Below are positions 1 to 9,461 of a stretch of 64,000 nucleotides of DNA, piece by piece. This stretch comes from Adhaeribacter radiodurans (GTDB taxonomy: Bacteria > Bacteroidota > Bacteroidia > Cytophagales > Hymenobacteraceae): positions 496,001 to 560,000 of the forward strand of contig NZ_CP055153.1 of the NCBI RefSeq assembly GCF_014075995.1, given 5' to 3'. The stretch's first letter is position 1. Each line of letters begins with the position of its first letter. The notes under the pieces are model-generated. The model saw nothing but the letters and a program-made list of their open reading frames with translations, had not been told where the DNA came from and did no database searches. The position numbers and the translations under genes were made by a program.

Positions 1-2483
1 GTTCTAAGAGAAAAGGTATTGGAGTTGAATACAACTCTAACTTTGTAATGGAAAGTATTAATAACTTAACTGATTTACAAAAAGACTTCGGCAGTGGTAA
101 TTACGTACGGTCTAATCCCAACGACCCGACTTCTCCGTTTGTGGCTTCTAAACCAACCAGCGCGCAGCAAGCGTATAACTGGGGCGATGTTTCCTGGGGA
201 CCACGTTTCGATGGCAGCCAGGTTATGCAGTTTGATGGTGTAACCCGCCCTTATTCTTATACTGGTGATAATTGGAAACGTTTTTATGAAACGGGTACTG
301 CCTGGACAAATACGCTTTCTTTAACCGGCGGCGGCGAAAATCAAACTTTTCGTTTTTCCGTTTCTGACTTGCGTAGTAAATCTACTATGCCTAACTCTGG
401 TTTCGATCGTTTAAATATGTCTTTAGCTACCGATGGTAAGTTTGGTAAAAACCTTACTTTCAATGCTAAAATATTGTATTCGCACGAAGATGCAGATAAC
501 CGCCCTTGGTTATCTGACTCACCAAATAATGCCTTCCAATCTATCTACCGGATGCCTGGTAACCATAATGTGTTAGATTATAAAGGCGATCCAAGTAAAT
601 TAGGTGCCATTCCGGCTAATACCGATCCTGCACTATTAAGTATTTGGGGCAAATCAGTAGGCGAAGAGTTTCAACAATCGAACAACCCATGGGGACAAAA
701 CCCATATTGGGTAGCCTACCAAGTATCCGTAGATGATGTGCGCGACCGGATTATTCCTTCGGCGCAGTTGCGGTATAACCTGACTGATTATTTATACATT
801 TCGGGTCGGGCCGGTATGGACTGGTTCACCAGAAGAGATCAGCAAATTGTACCCCAAGGAACGGGTCATACCCGTGGTGGTTCTATGAACGAAGGCGAAG
901 ACCGGGTAAGGGAAATTAACATGGAATCTATTTTAGGATTTGATAAAACCTTTGGCAAGATTGGAGTGAATGCTTTTGTTGGTGCTAACCGCATGCGTCG
1001 GAATAGTGAGCGGCTTAACTTAAATGGTAACGGCTTTAACGTTCCTTTCGAGCACTTTATTAATAACTCTGCTACCCGTACTTACGACTTTGGCTACTCT
1101 GAATCAGGCATTAACTCTTTATTTGCTTCCGCAGAAATTAGCTTTAATCAATTTCTGTATTTAACTGGAACTATGCGTAAAGATTGGTTCTCGGTTTTGA
1201 ATCCTAATATTAACGATATTACCTATCCATCTATTGGCGCCAGCTTTGTATTTACCGATGCGTTCTCTACTTTGCCACAGTGGTTAAGTTTTGGTAAAGT
1301 GCGGGCTTCCTGGGCTCAGGTAGGTAACGTAACCGTAGGACCATACCAAACTAATAATACCTACTCTTTATTAGGCGCTACCCACTTAGGCCGGCCAATG
1401 GCTTCTTTCTCCACTGCGGGTGGTAGCAACGGTTCAATTCCAAACCCAGACCTTTTACCTTTAACATCCACTGAGATTGAATTAGGTACTGATTTGCGCT
1501 TTTTACAAGATCGGTTAGGTTTAGAGTTTACCTATTATCATCAAAAAACTACCAACGATATCTTAAATGCTACTATTTCCCGGGCATCTGGCTTTGGTTC
1601 TACTTTAGTTAACGTAGGTGAATTGGAAAATAAAGGCATTGAGGTGTTATTAAATGCTACTCCAGTAAGAGGAGCCTTTACCTGGGATGCTTCTTTAAAC
1701 TTTGCCCGTAACCGCAATAAAGTAATTAAGTTAATTGAAGGTAACGACGAACTAATTGTAGAAGAGCCTCGCACCCGTACTGTTTTTGTTAAACATATTG
1801 TGGGTCAGCCTTTCGGTGAGTTAACTGGTTGGGTGCAAAAGAAATCACCTGATGGCCAGTTAGTATTTGAACCAAATGGTGCTCCGGTACAATCTGATGA
1901 GATGGAGATTATTGGTAACGGCTTAGCCGATTGGACCGGTGGTTTTAACAACACTTTCTCCTTCAAAAACTTCAACTTAGGTGTGCTGGTAGATTTTAAA
2001 TTAGGAGGTGATATTTATTCTGGTACTAACGTGCGTTTAACCCAATGGGGCTTACATAAACAATCATTGCAAGGACGAGAAGGAGAAGCTCCATTAACCG
2101 TTTCAGGTGTTACCCAGAATGGTACGGATACAGGTGGTAATCCTATCTACGAGCAATTCTCAAAAACACTTAGTCCACAAGAAGCTCAGAATTACTGGAG
2201 CCAATTAGGCGAAAGAGCCCAGGACCGCTTTGTGTACGATGCTTCTTTTGCGAAACTTCGTCAGTTAACTTTTGGCTACAACTTCCCGCAAGCTATCCTG
2301 AAAAAGACTCCTTTCCAGAGCTTGAGCTTATCTTTTGTAGGTCGTAACCTGGCCATTCTCTGGAAGAAAACCGATAATATCGATCCAGAGTCTAGCTATT
2401 CCAGCGGTAACGGCCAAGGTTTGGATTACTTCGGTATGCCACGGTCACGTAGTTACGGCTTCAATCTGCGGGTAGGATTTTGA
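1..2483 (+). CDS. SusC/RagA-like TonB-dependent outer-membrane receptor, 5' truncated
   Basis: The frame is open from base 3 at the left edge (it reads SKRKGIGVEYNSNF before the first internal Met at 48), so the gene starts outside the window; about 826 residues are visible. The visible part covers the end of the plug and the beta-barrel, rich in alternating aromatic strands, and ends in RSYGFNLRVGF with the terminal Phe typical of outer-membrane barrels. SusC proteins import oligomeric nutrients across the outer membrane, powered by TonB-ExbB-ExbD, and pair with a SusD lid lipoprotein; such a gene follows after 23 bp. The substrate cannot be read from the sequence. No glycoside hydrolase or sensor gene adjoins on the visible side. 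Confidence 0.93.
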   Translation, partial: SKRKGIGVEYNSNFVMESINNLTDLQKDFGSGNYVRSNPNDPTSPFVASKPTSAQQAYNWGDVSWGPRFDGSQVMQFDGVTRPYSYTGDNWKRFYETGTAWTNTLSLTGGGENQTFRFSVSDLRSKSTMPNSGFDRLNMSLATDGKFGKNLTFNAKILYSHEDADNRPWLSDSPNNAFQSIYRMPGNHNVLDYKGDPSKLGAIPANTDPALLSIWGKSVGEEFQQSNNPWGQNPYWVAYQVSVDDVRDRIIPSAQLRYNLTDYLYISGRAGMDWFTRRDQQIVPQGTGHTRGGSMNEGEDRVREINMESILGFDKTFGKIGVNAFVGANRMRRNSERLNLNGNGFNVPFEHFINNSATRTYDFGYSESGINSLFASAEISFNQFLYLTGTMRKDWFSVLNPNINDITYPSIGASFVFTDAFSTLPQWLSFGKVRASWAQVGNVTVGPYQTNNTYSLLGATHLGRPMASFSTAGGSNGSIPNPDLLPLTSTEIELGTDLRFLQDRLGLEFTYYHQKTTNDILNATISRASGFGSTLVNVGELENKGIEVLLNATPVRGAFTWDASLNFARNRNKVIKLIEGNDELIVEEPRTRTVFVKHIVGQPFGELTGWVQKKSPDGQLVFEPNGAPVQSDEMEIIGNGLADWTGGFNNTFSFKNFNLGVLVDFKLGGDIYSGTNVRLTQWGLHKQSLQGREGEAPLTVSGVTQNGTDTGGNPIYEQFSKTLSPQEAQNYWSQLGERAQDRFVYDASFAKLRQLTFGYNFPQAILKKTPFQSLSLSFVGRNLAILWKKTDNIDPESSYSSGNGQGLDYFGMPRSRSYGFNLRVGF

Positions 2484-2506
2484 TGAACTAAAAAGTAAAA
2501 ACAAAA

Positions 2507-4117
2507 ATGAAATACATACATAAAATTATTTTAGGTACGATGGGGCTGGTAGTTCCCTTAGCCGGTTGTGATACGGATGAGTTGCATAATTTAAATGTGA
2601 ACCCACAAGCCGTAAATCAAATTGATTTAAATTACCTTTTTACCGCTTCAGAGTTAGGTATTGCCTCTAACGGATCAGCCGGCGATAACCGGTTTATCGA
2701 TTGGCGAACTAATATTGGGATGACTGCTTACGCTATTCAGCATTTAGCGAATGCAGGCGGCGGTATTGCCCCTGGTGATAAATATCAGGATAATTTCGAG
2801 ACTGCTTCTGCGCCTTTTGAATTTACCTATAACGACCAGTTAAAAAATATTGCTGAAATTCTGAAGCAAACTGGCCCAGGCGGATTTGCCGAAGGTAAAT
2901 ATCAGAATATGCGTAACGCAGCTCGGATTGTCAGAGCATTTAGCTTTCACCGGTTAACTGACTTTTACGGTAATGTTCCGTACTTTGAAGCTAACCAGGG
3001 TATGGAAGGTATTTTCTTTCCCAAGTATGATAAGCAATCGGCTATTTACGCCGACTTATTGAAGGAGTTAGATGAAGCTTCTACCGCTCTAAGTGCTACT
3101 AATCCGGACGAAGGATTTGCTAAAGCTGATTTTATTTATGAAGGCGATGTTGCTAAATGGAAAAGATGGGGTAACTCTCTAATGCTCCGATTAGCCATGC
3201 GGATCTCAAACGTAGCACCTGAATTATCTAAGCAATACGTGACCAAAGCCGTAGCCGGTGGCGTGTTTACCAGTAACGCGGATAACGTTTGGGTAAAAAT
3301 GGGAACCGGACCAAGCCAGTGGATAAACCAAAACGGTATTTCTCGGGCTTTTTATCCGGGCGATGGTGGGCAGCCTTCTTACTTGAGTAAAACTCTGGTA
3401 GATTTTCTAAAAGGTACTAACCAAAATTCAGTTGCCGATGATGATCCGCGGTTAATGATTTTGAGCGGGGGTATTGCTGATTGGTCAGCTGCTGAGTGGA
3501 AACCTATTAACACCGACCCACTAGCTCAAAAAGGTATGCCAAATGGTTTAGATCAGAGTGGATTGGATGCTTTAGAAGGCGGTCCGGTAGATCAGGCTAA
3601 AACCTATTCGCGTATTAACTTCTTAATGCTGCAATTAGATGATCCGTATATGATTATGAACTACGGTGAAGTAGAATTGCTGTTGGCCGAAGCGCTGGAA
3701 AGAGGAATTGGCTCTGGCATTACTGGAACAGCTGCGGAGCATTACAATGCTGGCGTAAAAGCTTCTATGCAAATGTATACTCCTTATGATGCTTCTTTAA
3801 TCGTATCGGATGCTCAGGTTGCTACTTACCTCGCTGCCTATCCATATGGTTCAGCTAAAGGAGCTTTACCAATGATTTATGAGCAATTGTGGGTGAATAA
3901 ATTCTTTAACTGGTGGGAAGCCTGGTCTGACTGGAGAAGAACCGAGTATCCGCAGTTAACTCCGGTTAATTATCAAGGTAATGTTACTAATGGTACTATT
4001 CCGGTACGTTTAAAATATCCATCTACGGAAGCGGCCGGTAATCAAAATTACGCTACTGGTGCAACCAAACCAGATACCTACACTACTAAAGTGTGGTGGG
4101 ATGGCGGAACAGAATAA
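2507..4117 (+). CDS. SusD/RagB-family nutrient-binding outer-membrane lipoprotein
   Basis: 536 residues with a lipoprotein signal; the lipobox LAGC puts the acylated Cys at residue 21. The body is helix-rich with SusD-type features, such as NPQAVNQIDLNYLF near the N-terminus and NYGEVELLLAEALERG in the second half. It belongs to the SusD-like group that carries no obvious sugar-specific signature. It would sit at the cell surface as the lid of the SusC-like barrel encoded 23 bp upstream, in the same transcript, which ends at the hairpin at 4148-4180. SusCD pairs also import peptides and other ligands, so the substrate remains open. Confidence 0.93.
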   Translation: MKYIHKIILGTMGLVVPLAGCDTDELHNLNVNPQAVNQIDLNYLFTASELGIASNGSAGDNRFIDWRTNIGMTAYAIQHLANAGGGIAPGDKYQDNFETASAPFEFTYNDQLKNIAEILKQTGPGGFAEGKYQNMRNAARIVRAFSFHRLTDFYGNVPYFEANQGMEGIFFPKYDKQSAIYADLLKELDEASTALSATNPDEGFAKADFIYEGDVAKWKRWGNSLMLRLAMRISNVAPELSKQYVTKAVAGGVFTSNADNVWVKMGTGPSQWINQNGISRAFYPGDGGQPSYLSKTLVDFLKGTNQNSVADDDPRLMILSGGIADWSAAEWKPINTDPLAQKGMPNGLDQSGLDALEGGPVDQAKTYSRINFLMLQLDDPYMIMNYGEVELLLAEALERGIGSGITGTAAEHYNAGVKASMQMYTPYDASLIVSDAQVATYLAAYPYGSAKGALPMIYEQLWVNKFFNWWEAWSDWRRTEYPQLTPVNYQGNVTNGTIPVRLKYPSTEAAGNQNYATGATKPDTYTTKVWWDGGTE

Positions 4118-4147
4118 AGTGAAAAACTTACACTGTTTATAGTGCTA

Positions 4148-4180
4148 AAAAGCCCTTGAAGTAGTTCAAGGGCTTTTTTA
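4148..4180 (+). terminator. Rho-independent terminator of the susCD-like operon
   Basis: A perfect 13-bp stem (AAAAGCCCTTGAA with its complement), a GTAG loop and a T run follow the SusD stop by about 30 bp. Confidence 0.85.
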
Positions 4181-4234
4181 TTAAAGCTTATAATTGATAA
4201 AATATCTAATGAATCTGCCATATTCAAGTAATTA

Positions 4235-5166
4235 ACTTAAGTTGCGAGCTATGAAACTACTAGGTTGAGGGTATAAGCGAAAATAAAGAGCATTATTTTG
4301 AGTATAAATCCTTGAGCAGTGACGGCATGAATCTTCTTAGGGAAGAAATTAGTGATACCGCTAAAGGTAGTTTCGATGCGTTTGCGATAATAGTTTTTCA
4401 AAAAAGCCTGATAGGGCTCATCTTTTCTTTTGCTGTTGGACTTGCGGCAGACTTGCAGCTGGACTTGTTCGCATTCGCTGAAAAGATCTTCCAGTTCATA
4501 GCAGGTGTAAGCACTATCGGCGTACAGGTGACTATGATCGGGCAGATCTACCGCCATGGCCTGAAAGGCCGTGATATCAGCAAAGGAGCCGGCGTGGATG
4601 TAAAACTCAACTGGTAGGCCTGCTTCGGTGGTAATAACTTGCACCTTAAAGCCATAAAAATAACGCCTTTTGCTCACGTTCTTACCGCGGTAAGCTGCTC
4701 CTTGTAAAAGGTGCGAGCGGGGAATACGAATATTGTCACAAACGGCTACCGGAAAAGAATCGATCAGATAGCGACTGCCGGTATTGAGTTGCTTGAGGCT
4801 TTGACTTAAAGCGGTGAACAAGGCTAACAGTTGCTGCTGCAGACTATGTAAGCGGCGGATAAAGCCGGATTTATCGATCATCTGTACGCCTTGGTGTTCT
4901 TGCATATAGGTACAGGCCGAATGCAAGTTTCCATAGAAGTAGCGGGCAGCTAGTAAAGCAGTGGTGAGTATTTCGGCATCCGAAATTTTACAATGACTAT
5001 CTTCTTTTCGACCGATGGTACGAAAAAAATCGTCAATAAAGCAGTATATTGCTATGGTCTGTTCTTCCATGGCTTGTCCATTTTAAGTCTTTGCAAACTT
5101 TAAAACGTATTTAGCCTTGGTTAGAACAGACTTTTTTTACCCCCTTTTATATCTCGCAACTTGAGT
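4235..5166 (-). mobile_element. IS982-family insertion sequence, about 932 bp, complete
   Basis: The ends are inverted repeats: ACTTAAGTTGCGAG at 4235-4248 and CTCGCAACTTGAGT at 5153-5166, with one mismatch. TAATTA flanks both sides (4229-4234 and 5167-5172), consistent with a 6-bp target duplication; because TAATTA is itself palindromic it could instead extend the inverted repeats. The element holds one intact transposase gene on the minus strand. It landed just downstream of the susCD terminator without breaking any visible gene. Confidence 0.85.
4249..5070 (-). CDS. IS982-family DDE transposase
   Basis: 273 residues. The DDE triad can be assigned as D104 (in YLIDSFPVAVCD), D185 (in LYADSAYT) and E233 (in RKRIETTFS), each in the context expected for IS982 transposases, with the usual run of basic residues before the Glu and a hydrophobic C-terminus. 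It would catalyse cut-and-paste or copy-out transposition of the surrounding element. The frame is uninterrupted and runs to within about 15 bp of the left end, so the copy may be active. The start ATG at 5070 lies 83 bp inside the right end. Confidence 0.93.
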   Translation of the reverse strand: MEEQTIAIYCFIDDFFRTIGRKEDSHCKISDAEILTTALLAARYFYGNLHSACTYMQEHQGVQMIDKSGFIRRLHSLQQQLLALFTALSQSLKQLNTGSRYLIDSFPVAVCDNIRIPRSHLLQGAAYRGKNVSKRRYFYGFKVQVITTEAGLPVEFYIHAGSFADITAFQAMAVDLPDHSHLYADSAYTCYELEDLFSECEQVQLQVCRKSNSKRKDEPYQAFLKNYYRKRIETTFSGITNFFPKKIHAVTAQGFILKIMLFIFAYTLNLVVS

Positions 5167-5348
5167 TAATTAGTAAATTTGGAGAGGCAATAACAATTAT
5201 CAAACACTATTAAGCAGAATAATTGATGAGCGGAGGGTTGGCTGATTACTTTCAGAACGATAGACTACATTTATCAAGGTATATCAAGGTTATTACTGTT
5301 TGTAATTGAGTCAAAATTAGATAGTTGGATAAACCTATTAAAAATAAT

Positions 5349-5930
5349 TTACAGCCAGCAAATAATTTTGTTTTGGGTGCGAATTGAATTACTGGGTAAG
5401 AAACGGGTAAGTTGGTCTAATGAAAGTAGTAGGGAAGTAACTTTAATTTTATCGCCATTAATCATTTCAAAAGTTACGTATTCGTACTTGCTCCAAAAAT
5501 ATTGCTTCGACCGGCAACGGGTGTAAGTAGTATGAATAATCTTTTCCTTGGCGTAAAAATGCTTATGCGTCAGATTATAGATCTTAAAAGATTCGTTGCG
5601 TTTATCTACTTCAACCAGCAAATGCTGGCTTTGGCGCCAATACTGAATGTGCAGGAAAAAGCTCGGTAGCGAAAAGGATAATAGTAGCGTTGAGGCTATT
5701 ACAAGAAATATTAATTCTAAAGGTAATAGGGTAGAGGTAATAAGGGCACTTAGCAAAGGGATTATCACCAGTAAACATAAGATAGACCAAAAAAGTAGGG
5801 AAAACTGCCGGTGAAAATCTAAGGTAAAGGTACTCTGTCGCCGCGAAAACAAACCAATAAAAAACCGGAGTGCATACAAACCTCCAACCAGTATTGCCAG
5901 GGTTTTTATTAGTTTTAAGTATAAAGCCAT
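5349..5930 (-). CDS. Membrane protein of unknown function
   Basis: 193 residues; I do not recognise a family. The N-terminal 95 residues hold about four hydrophobic segments: residues 5-25, a pair around 45-70, and 72-95. The C-terminal 95 residues are soluble and polar with alternating beta-like strands (for example QHLLVEVDKRNESFKIYNL and YEYVTFEMINGDKIKVTSLL). This recalls a cytoplasmic PH-like domain after a membrane anchor, but that is only an impression. It lies 51 bp downstream of selD on the same strand and could be cotranscribed. No motif points to an enzymatic role. Confidence 0.6.
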   Translation of the reverse strand: MALYLKLIKTLAILVGGLYALRFFIGLFSRRQSTFTLDFHRQFSLLFWSILCLLVIIPLLSALITSTLLPLELIFLVIASTLLLSFSLPSFFLHIQYWRQSQHLLVEVDKRNESFKIYNLTHKHFYAKEKIIHTTYTRCRSKQYFWSKYEYVTFEMINGDKIKVTSLLLSLDQLTRFLPSNSIRTQNKIICWL

Positions 5931-5981
5931 GTGGTTTTTAATTGAACCTGATTTTCGGAATTTTAGGAGAACCAGGTTTAT

Positions 5982-7019
5982 TTATTCAACATTGATAACA
6001 GTGCCGGAGTCATCCGGAACGTGCAAGTAGCCGAATGATTTTAAATCTAAGCCGTAAGATTGGAAAACTGCTTGCACTTCCTCGCGGCTAGCCGGATCAA
6101 CAGCCACTAATAAACCACCGCTAGTTTGCGGGTCGCAGAGAATGGCGCGCTGGTAATCGGTAAGCGCACTAATTTTATGACCGTAGCTGTCCCAGTTTCG
6201 CGTAGTGCCTCCTGGCACAGATTTTTGCGCCAGGTAATCATCCAATTGCGGTAAGCGGGGAACTTCCGAAAATTGAATGGTGGCTTGTAAGCCGCTGCCT
6301 TCACAAACTTCCGAAAGGTGGCCTAATAAACCAAAACCAGTTACATCGGTTAACGCTTTTACGCCGGGTAATTTACCTAATTCAGTTCCAATTATATTTA
6401 GCTGCATCATTTGAAGTGGGGCAGTGCTGGCGTGTTCGGGTTTCAAAATACCTTTCTTCTGAGCGGTGGTTAGTATTCCTACCCCAAGTGGTTTGGTTAA
6501 ATACAATTCACAACCTGCAGTAGCGGTATTATTTTGTTTTAAATTTTCAATGTTTACTAATCCCGTTACTGCCAAACCAAAAATCGGTTCCGGACTATCA
6601 ATACTATGACCACCCGCTAACGGAATGCCCGCTTCGTGGCAAATGGCGCGACTTCCATCAATAACGCGTTGGGCAACCTCAGCGGGTAAGGTATTTACTG
6701 ACCAACCAAGCACGGCAATTGCCATTAAAGGCTTGCCACCCATCGCATAAACATCACTTATTGCATTGGCTGAAGCAATCTTTCCAAAATCAAAGGCATC
6801 GTCTACAATCGGCATAAAAAAATCGGTAGTACTAATAATGGCCGTACCATCCCCCAAAGCATACACCGCCGCATCGTCGCGGGAACTGTTTCCAACGAGC
6901 AGATTCTTATCCTCCGGAGCTTGAAAAGTAGTATGCAGGATTGTATCTAGTACCTTAGGTGCAATTTTGCAACCACACCCAGCACCATGACTGTATTGCG
7001 TTAATTTGATGTTTTGCAT
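5982..7019 (-). CDS. selD: Selenide, water dikinase (selenophosphate synthetase)
   Basis: 345 residues, full length. It makes selenophosphate from selenide and ATP. The N-terminal active-site loop HGAGCGCK is present, with Cys15 and Lys18 matching the catalytic Cys17/Lys20 of E. coli SelD; this copy uses Cys, not selenocysteine. Other family blocks are [28 protein letters not shown], and [10 protein letters not shown] in the C-terminal AIRS domain. The selenophosphate user MnmH is encoded upstream on the same strand, but no selA, selB or tRNA-Sec is visible. The selenium is therefore probably used for tRNA 2-selenouridine. A long leader of 425 bp separates it from mnmH. Confidence 0.95.
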   Translation of the reverse strand: MQNIKLTQYSHGAGCGCKIAPKVLDTILHTTFQAPEDKNLLVGNSSRDDAAVYALGDGTAIISTTDFFMPIVDDAFDFGKIASANAISDVYAMGGKPLMAIAVLGWSVNTLPAEVAQRVIDGSRAICHEAGIPLAGGHSIDSPEPIFGLAVTGLVNIENLKQNNTATAGCELYLTKPLGVGILTTAQKKGILKPEHASTAPLQMMQLNIIGTELGKLPGVKALTDVTGFGLLGHLSEVCEGSGLQATIQFSEVPRLPQLDDYLAQKSVPGGTTRNWDSYGHKISALTDYQRAILCDPQTSGGLLVAVDPASREEVQAVFQSYGLDLKSFGYLHVPDDSGTVINVE

Positions 7020-7444
7020 GTTATAGTAGTATGTAGCAAAAGAATCTGTTAAATTTTAATTCCTCACGAAGATAGCTCTTAAATATCCTTCTTAAAATTT
7101 ATAAACAGAGTGTTTTTGTATACTTATACCTGATTGAATTATAAAAGCCGTACGATAATATTTTGTCTGTGGAGCCTTTTCAATTCTCCAAGCTACAGTG
7201 CGAATGTGGTTGGTTCAGCCAACTATGTTTGCTACGTGGCCGGCGGGCCTTGTTTGGCTCTCTCGCACTTGCTATCCTTCCTTTCTTAGACCTTGTCTGA
7301 GGAATGCTTGCAGCAGCAGGGGCTCCATAGCCAAACTGGTGTCAATAATTCTGGGCAGTAGGTTTTATCAAATAGATATATTAGAAATAGTAAATACGTC
7401 TTTTTTATTTCAGTTTGGCATTAAAATTCTGGACTAAATTAGAT
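7020..7444 (-). other. mnmH-selD intergenic region with several complementary arms; candidate structured RNA or relic
   Basis: No coding frame is convincing. The core 7170-7338 looks richer in G+C than its flanks and contains nested complementary arms: 7170-7176 with 7321-7327 (TGGAGCC), 7197-7203 with 7263-7269 (AGTGCGA), local hairpins at 7209-7223, 7238-7249 and 7285-7301. The segment 7329-7338 can pair either with 7252-7259 (GTTTGGCT) or with 7411-7419 (CAGTTTGGC). Both neighbours are on the minus strand, so a leader of selD is one reading. A worn repeat or mobile-element relic is another. Confidence 0.4.
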
Positions 7445-8488
7445 TTACTTTAGAATTTTAAGCTTTTGAACTACCTCCAAAATCTCTCTTGCATTGGCGG
7501 GAGGATCAAATTTTGGTAAGGCAACGGTTGTAATTTTGTCGGCTGGTTTAAGGTCAAGTTGGTAAGAATAGGCTTTGTCGTAATAGACCAATGCTATTTC
7601 CACCATTTTTTCCATGTCGCCGGTATCAATAGCCGTTAAAGCTTCTTTGTAGGCTAAACCTCCCAAACGTTTTTTAATACGTTCGATGGCTTGCTGCAAT
7701 AATTCTTTATCGGCAGAACGATAATCAGCAGCAAGTTTTTGAATGCGGGCCATTTTAGGTATTTCCAGCTTAATAAGAGGCGCTTGCTGCATTTGGTTAT
7801 AAAGCGATACCGGCAAATTAAGGCGTCCAACCACACTGTTTTCATCTTCCAGCCAGATACGATTAGCTGTTTGGAACCGAAGTAAATTTAGGCCCAATTC
7901 GTTTTCAAATTGTTCCACAGATGGCTGGCTTGGCTGGCCAATACCACCAAAAGCCGACCCACGATGGTGCGCTAATTTTTCCAGATCAATAATATTTTCC
8001 CCTAGTTTTTGAAGTTCTTGTAGGATCTCGGTTTTACCACTGCCTGTAAGGCCACCAATTACCATAAGAGGCATAGGTTGAGCAAAAGTGTGCTTTACTA
8101 ATCGGCGGAAAGCTTTATAACCGTCGCGTAATAAGTTAACTTTAAAACCAGCTAAATCTAAAAGCCAGGCTACTCCGGCACTACGCATACCTCCCCGCCA
8201 GCAATGCAGCATTACTTCTTTACCAGGAGCTAATTTTTCGGCTTGGCGCACCATCTCCGACATTTTCGGTCCGAATAAATCTAGCCCAAGTAAAACAGCC
8301 TGGTCTTTGTTAATCTGTTTGTAAGTAGTGCCTACTTGTTTTCTTTCCTCGTCGGTAAATAAAGGCAAACTCTGGGCGGCAGGTATGTGGCCTTCGTTAA
8401 ATTCTTTCGGAGCCCGTACATCGAGTACCGGTATGTTATGCTCAGTAGCGTAATTTAAAAAAGCATCTATGTCGAGGGATTGAATCAA
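7445..8488 (-). CDS. mnmH: tRNA 2-selenouridine synthase
   Basis: 347 residues (also called SelU/YbbB). It replaces sulfur by selenium at the wobble 2-thiouridine of certain tRNAs, using selenophosphate from SelD. The N-terminal rhodanese domain (about 5-125) carries the catalytic Cys96 in HCWRGGMRS. A P-loop domain follows, with GGLTGSGKT at 145-153, as is standard for the family. It lies 10 bp after pdxJ in the same direction, so the two are probably cotranscribed. SelD, its supplier, lies 425 bp further downstream. Confidence 0.95.
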   Translation of the reverse strand: MIQSLDIDAFLNYATEHNIPVLDVRAPKEFNEGHIPAAQSLPLFTDEERKQVGTTYKQINKDQAVLLGLDLFGPKMSEMVRQAEKLAPGKEVMLHCWRGGMRSAGVAWLLDLAGFKVNLLRDGYKAFRRLVKHTFAQPMPLMVIGGLTGSGKTEILQELQKLGENIIDLEKLAHHRGSAFGGIGQPSQPSVEQFENELGLNLLRFQTANRIWLEDENSVVGRLNLPVSLYNQMQQAPLIKLEIPKMARIQKLAADYRSADKELLQQAIERIKKRLGGLAYKEALTAIDTGDMEKMVEIALVYYDKAYSYQLDLKPADKITTVALPKFDPPANAREILEVVQKLKILK

Positions 8489-8498
8489 AGGGAATTAA

Positions 8499-9212
8499 TT
8501 AAGAAAGCTGACGTAAATAAAGTTGTATGGTATTCTCCAATCCAAAATACAAGGCATCGCAAATAAGCGCATGACCAATAGATACCTCTAGCAAACCCGG
8601 AAGATTTTGTTTCAGGTACTTTAAATTATCTAAATCTAAATCATGGCCTGCATTAATTCCCAATCCTAACGCAACAGCCCGTTCGGCTGCTTTTACATAA
8701 GGAGCAATAGCTTGTTCCCGGTTTTGGTGATAATGACTGGCGTAAGCTTCGGTGTATAGTTCAATGCGGTCAGTTCCTGTTTTAGCTGCACCTTCTACCA
8801 TTTCTACTATGGGATCTACAAAAATCGAAACCCGGGTACCTATACTTTTTAAATCGGATATAACTTCCTGTAAATAGCTTTGGTGCTGAATGGTATCCCA
8901 GCCAGCATTAGAGGTAATGGCATCGGGGGCATCGGGAACTAAGGTAACTTGTTCGGGTTTTACTTTTTTTACTAATTCCAGAAAACCAAGTGTAGGATTA
9001 CCTTCAATATTAAACTCTGTGGTTACTACTTCTTTTAAATCTAATACATCTTGGTAACGGATATGGCGCTCATCGGGGCGGGGGTGTACCGTAATGCCTT
9101 GCGCACCAAAACGTTCGCAGTCTAAAGCGCTTTGTACTAGGTTAGGCCTGTTCCCCCCACGAGCATTCCGAAGGGTGGCAATTTTATTTATATTTACGCT
9201 TAATTTAGTCAT
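8499..9212 (-). CDS. pdxJ: Pyridoxine 5'-phosphate synthase
   Basis: 237 residues, the usual length. PdxJ condenses 1-deoxyxylulose 5-phosphate with 3-amino-2-oxopropyl phosphate to give pyridoxine phosphate, the last step of the DXP-dependent vitamin B6 route. The TIM-barrel hallmarks are present: [38 protein letters not shown] and the C-terminal GINAGHDL / VSIGHALI blocks. It is the first gene of a minus-strand pair with mnmH. A run of 7-bp repeats begins 3 bp upstream of its ATG (9215-9263). Confidence 0.96.
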   Translation of the reverse strand: MTKLSVNINKIATLRNARGGNRPNLVQSALDCERFGAQGITVHPRPDERHIRYQDVLDLKEVVTTEFNIEGNPTLGFLELVKKVKPEQVTLVPDAPDAITSNAGWDTIQHQSYLQEVISDLKSIGTRVSIFVDPIVEMVEGAAKTGTDRIELYTEAYASHYHQNREQAIAPYVKAAERAVALGLGINAGHDLDLDNLKYLKQNLPGLLEVSIGHALICDALYFGLENTIQLYLRQLS

Positions 9213-9214
9213 TT

Positions 9215-9263
9215 TTAGCTGTTAGATATTCAGTGTTAGACATTGGACTTAGCAATAGACCTG
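9215..9263. repeat. Heptad repeat array upstream of pdxJ
   Basis: Seven consecutive 7-bp units on the plus strand built on the words TTAGATA, TTAGACA and TTGGACT. Seen from pdxJ the array reads as TCTAACA-type words running up to the ATG. The same words occur at 49094, 50312 and 50719. Confidence 0.7.
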
Positions 9264-9461
9264 GTTGTTGCGATATTAATTTTAAATATACCTCTCCGCT
9301 TTTGGCGGTACACTAGCAGGTGTTACCGAATCACTTCGGCTAAATACAAATTTATTTCTTAATTTTAACCCTGCAGAATCATTAATTGACAAAAATGCAT
9401 TTCATTGTTTTGTCTTTATTCAAATATCTGTAATCATCCGAAAAACTAAAAATCTGACACT

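Noticed and set aside
7262-7300. SRP-RNA-like GGAAGGA on the minus strand of the mnmH-selD gap
   Set aside because: The conserved SRP core (GGUC next to NGNAAGG-AGCA in a hairpin cap) cannot be assembled; spacing is wrong.
7198-7437. 79-codon plus-strand frame in the mnmH-selD gap
   Set aside because: Low-complexity, cysteine/serine-rich translation without family resemblance, overlapping the complementary arms.
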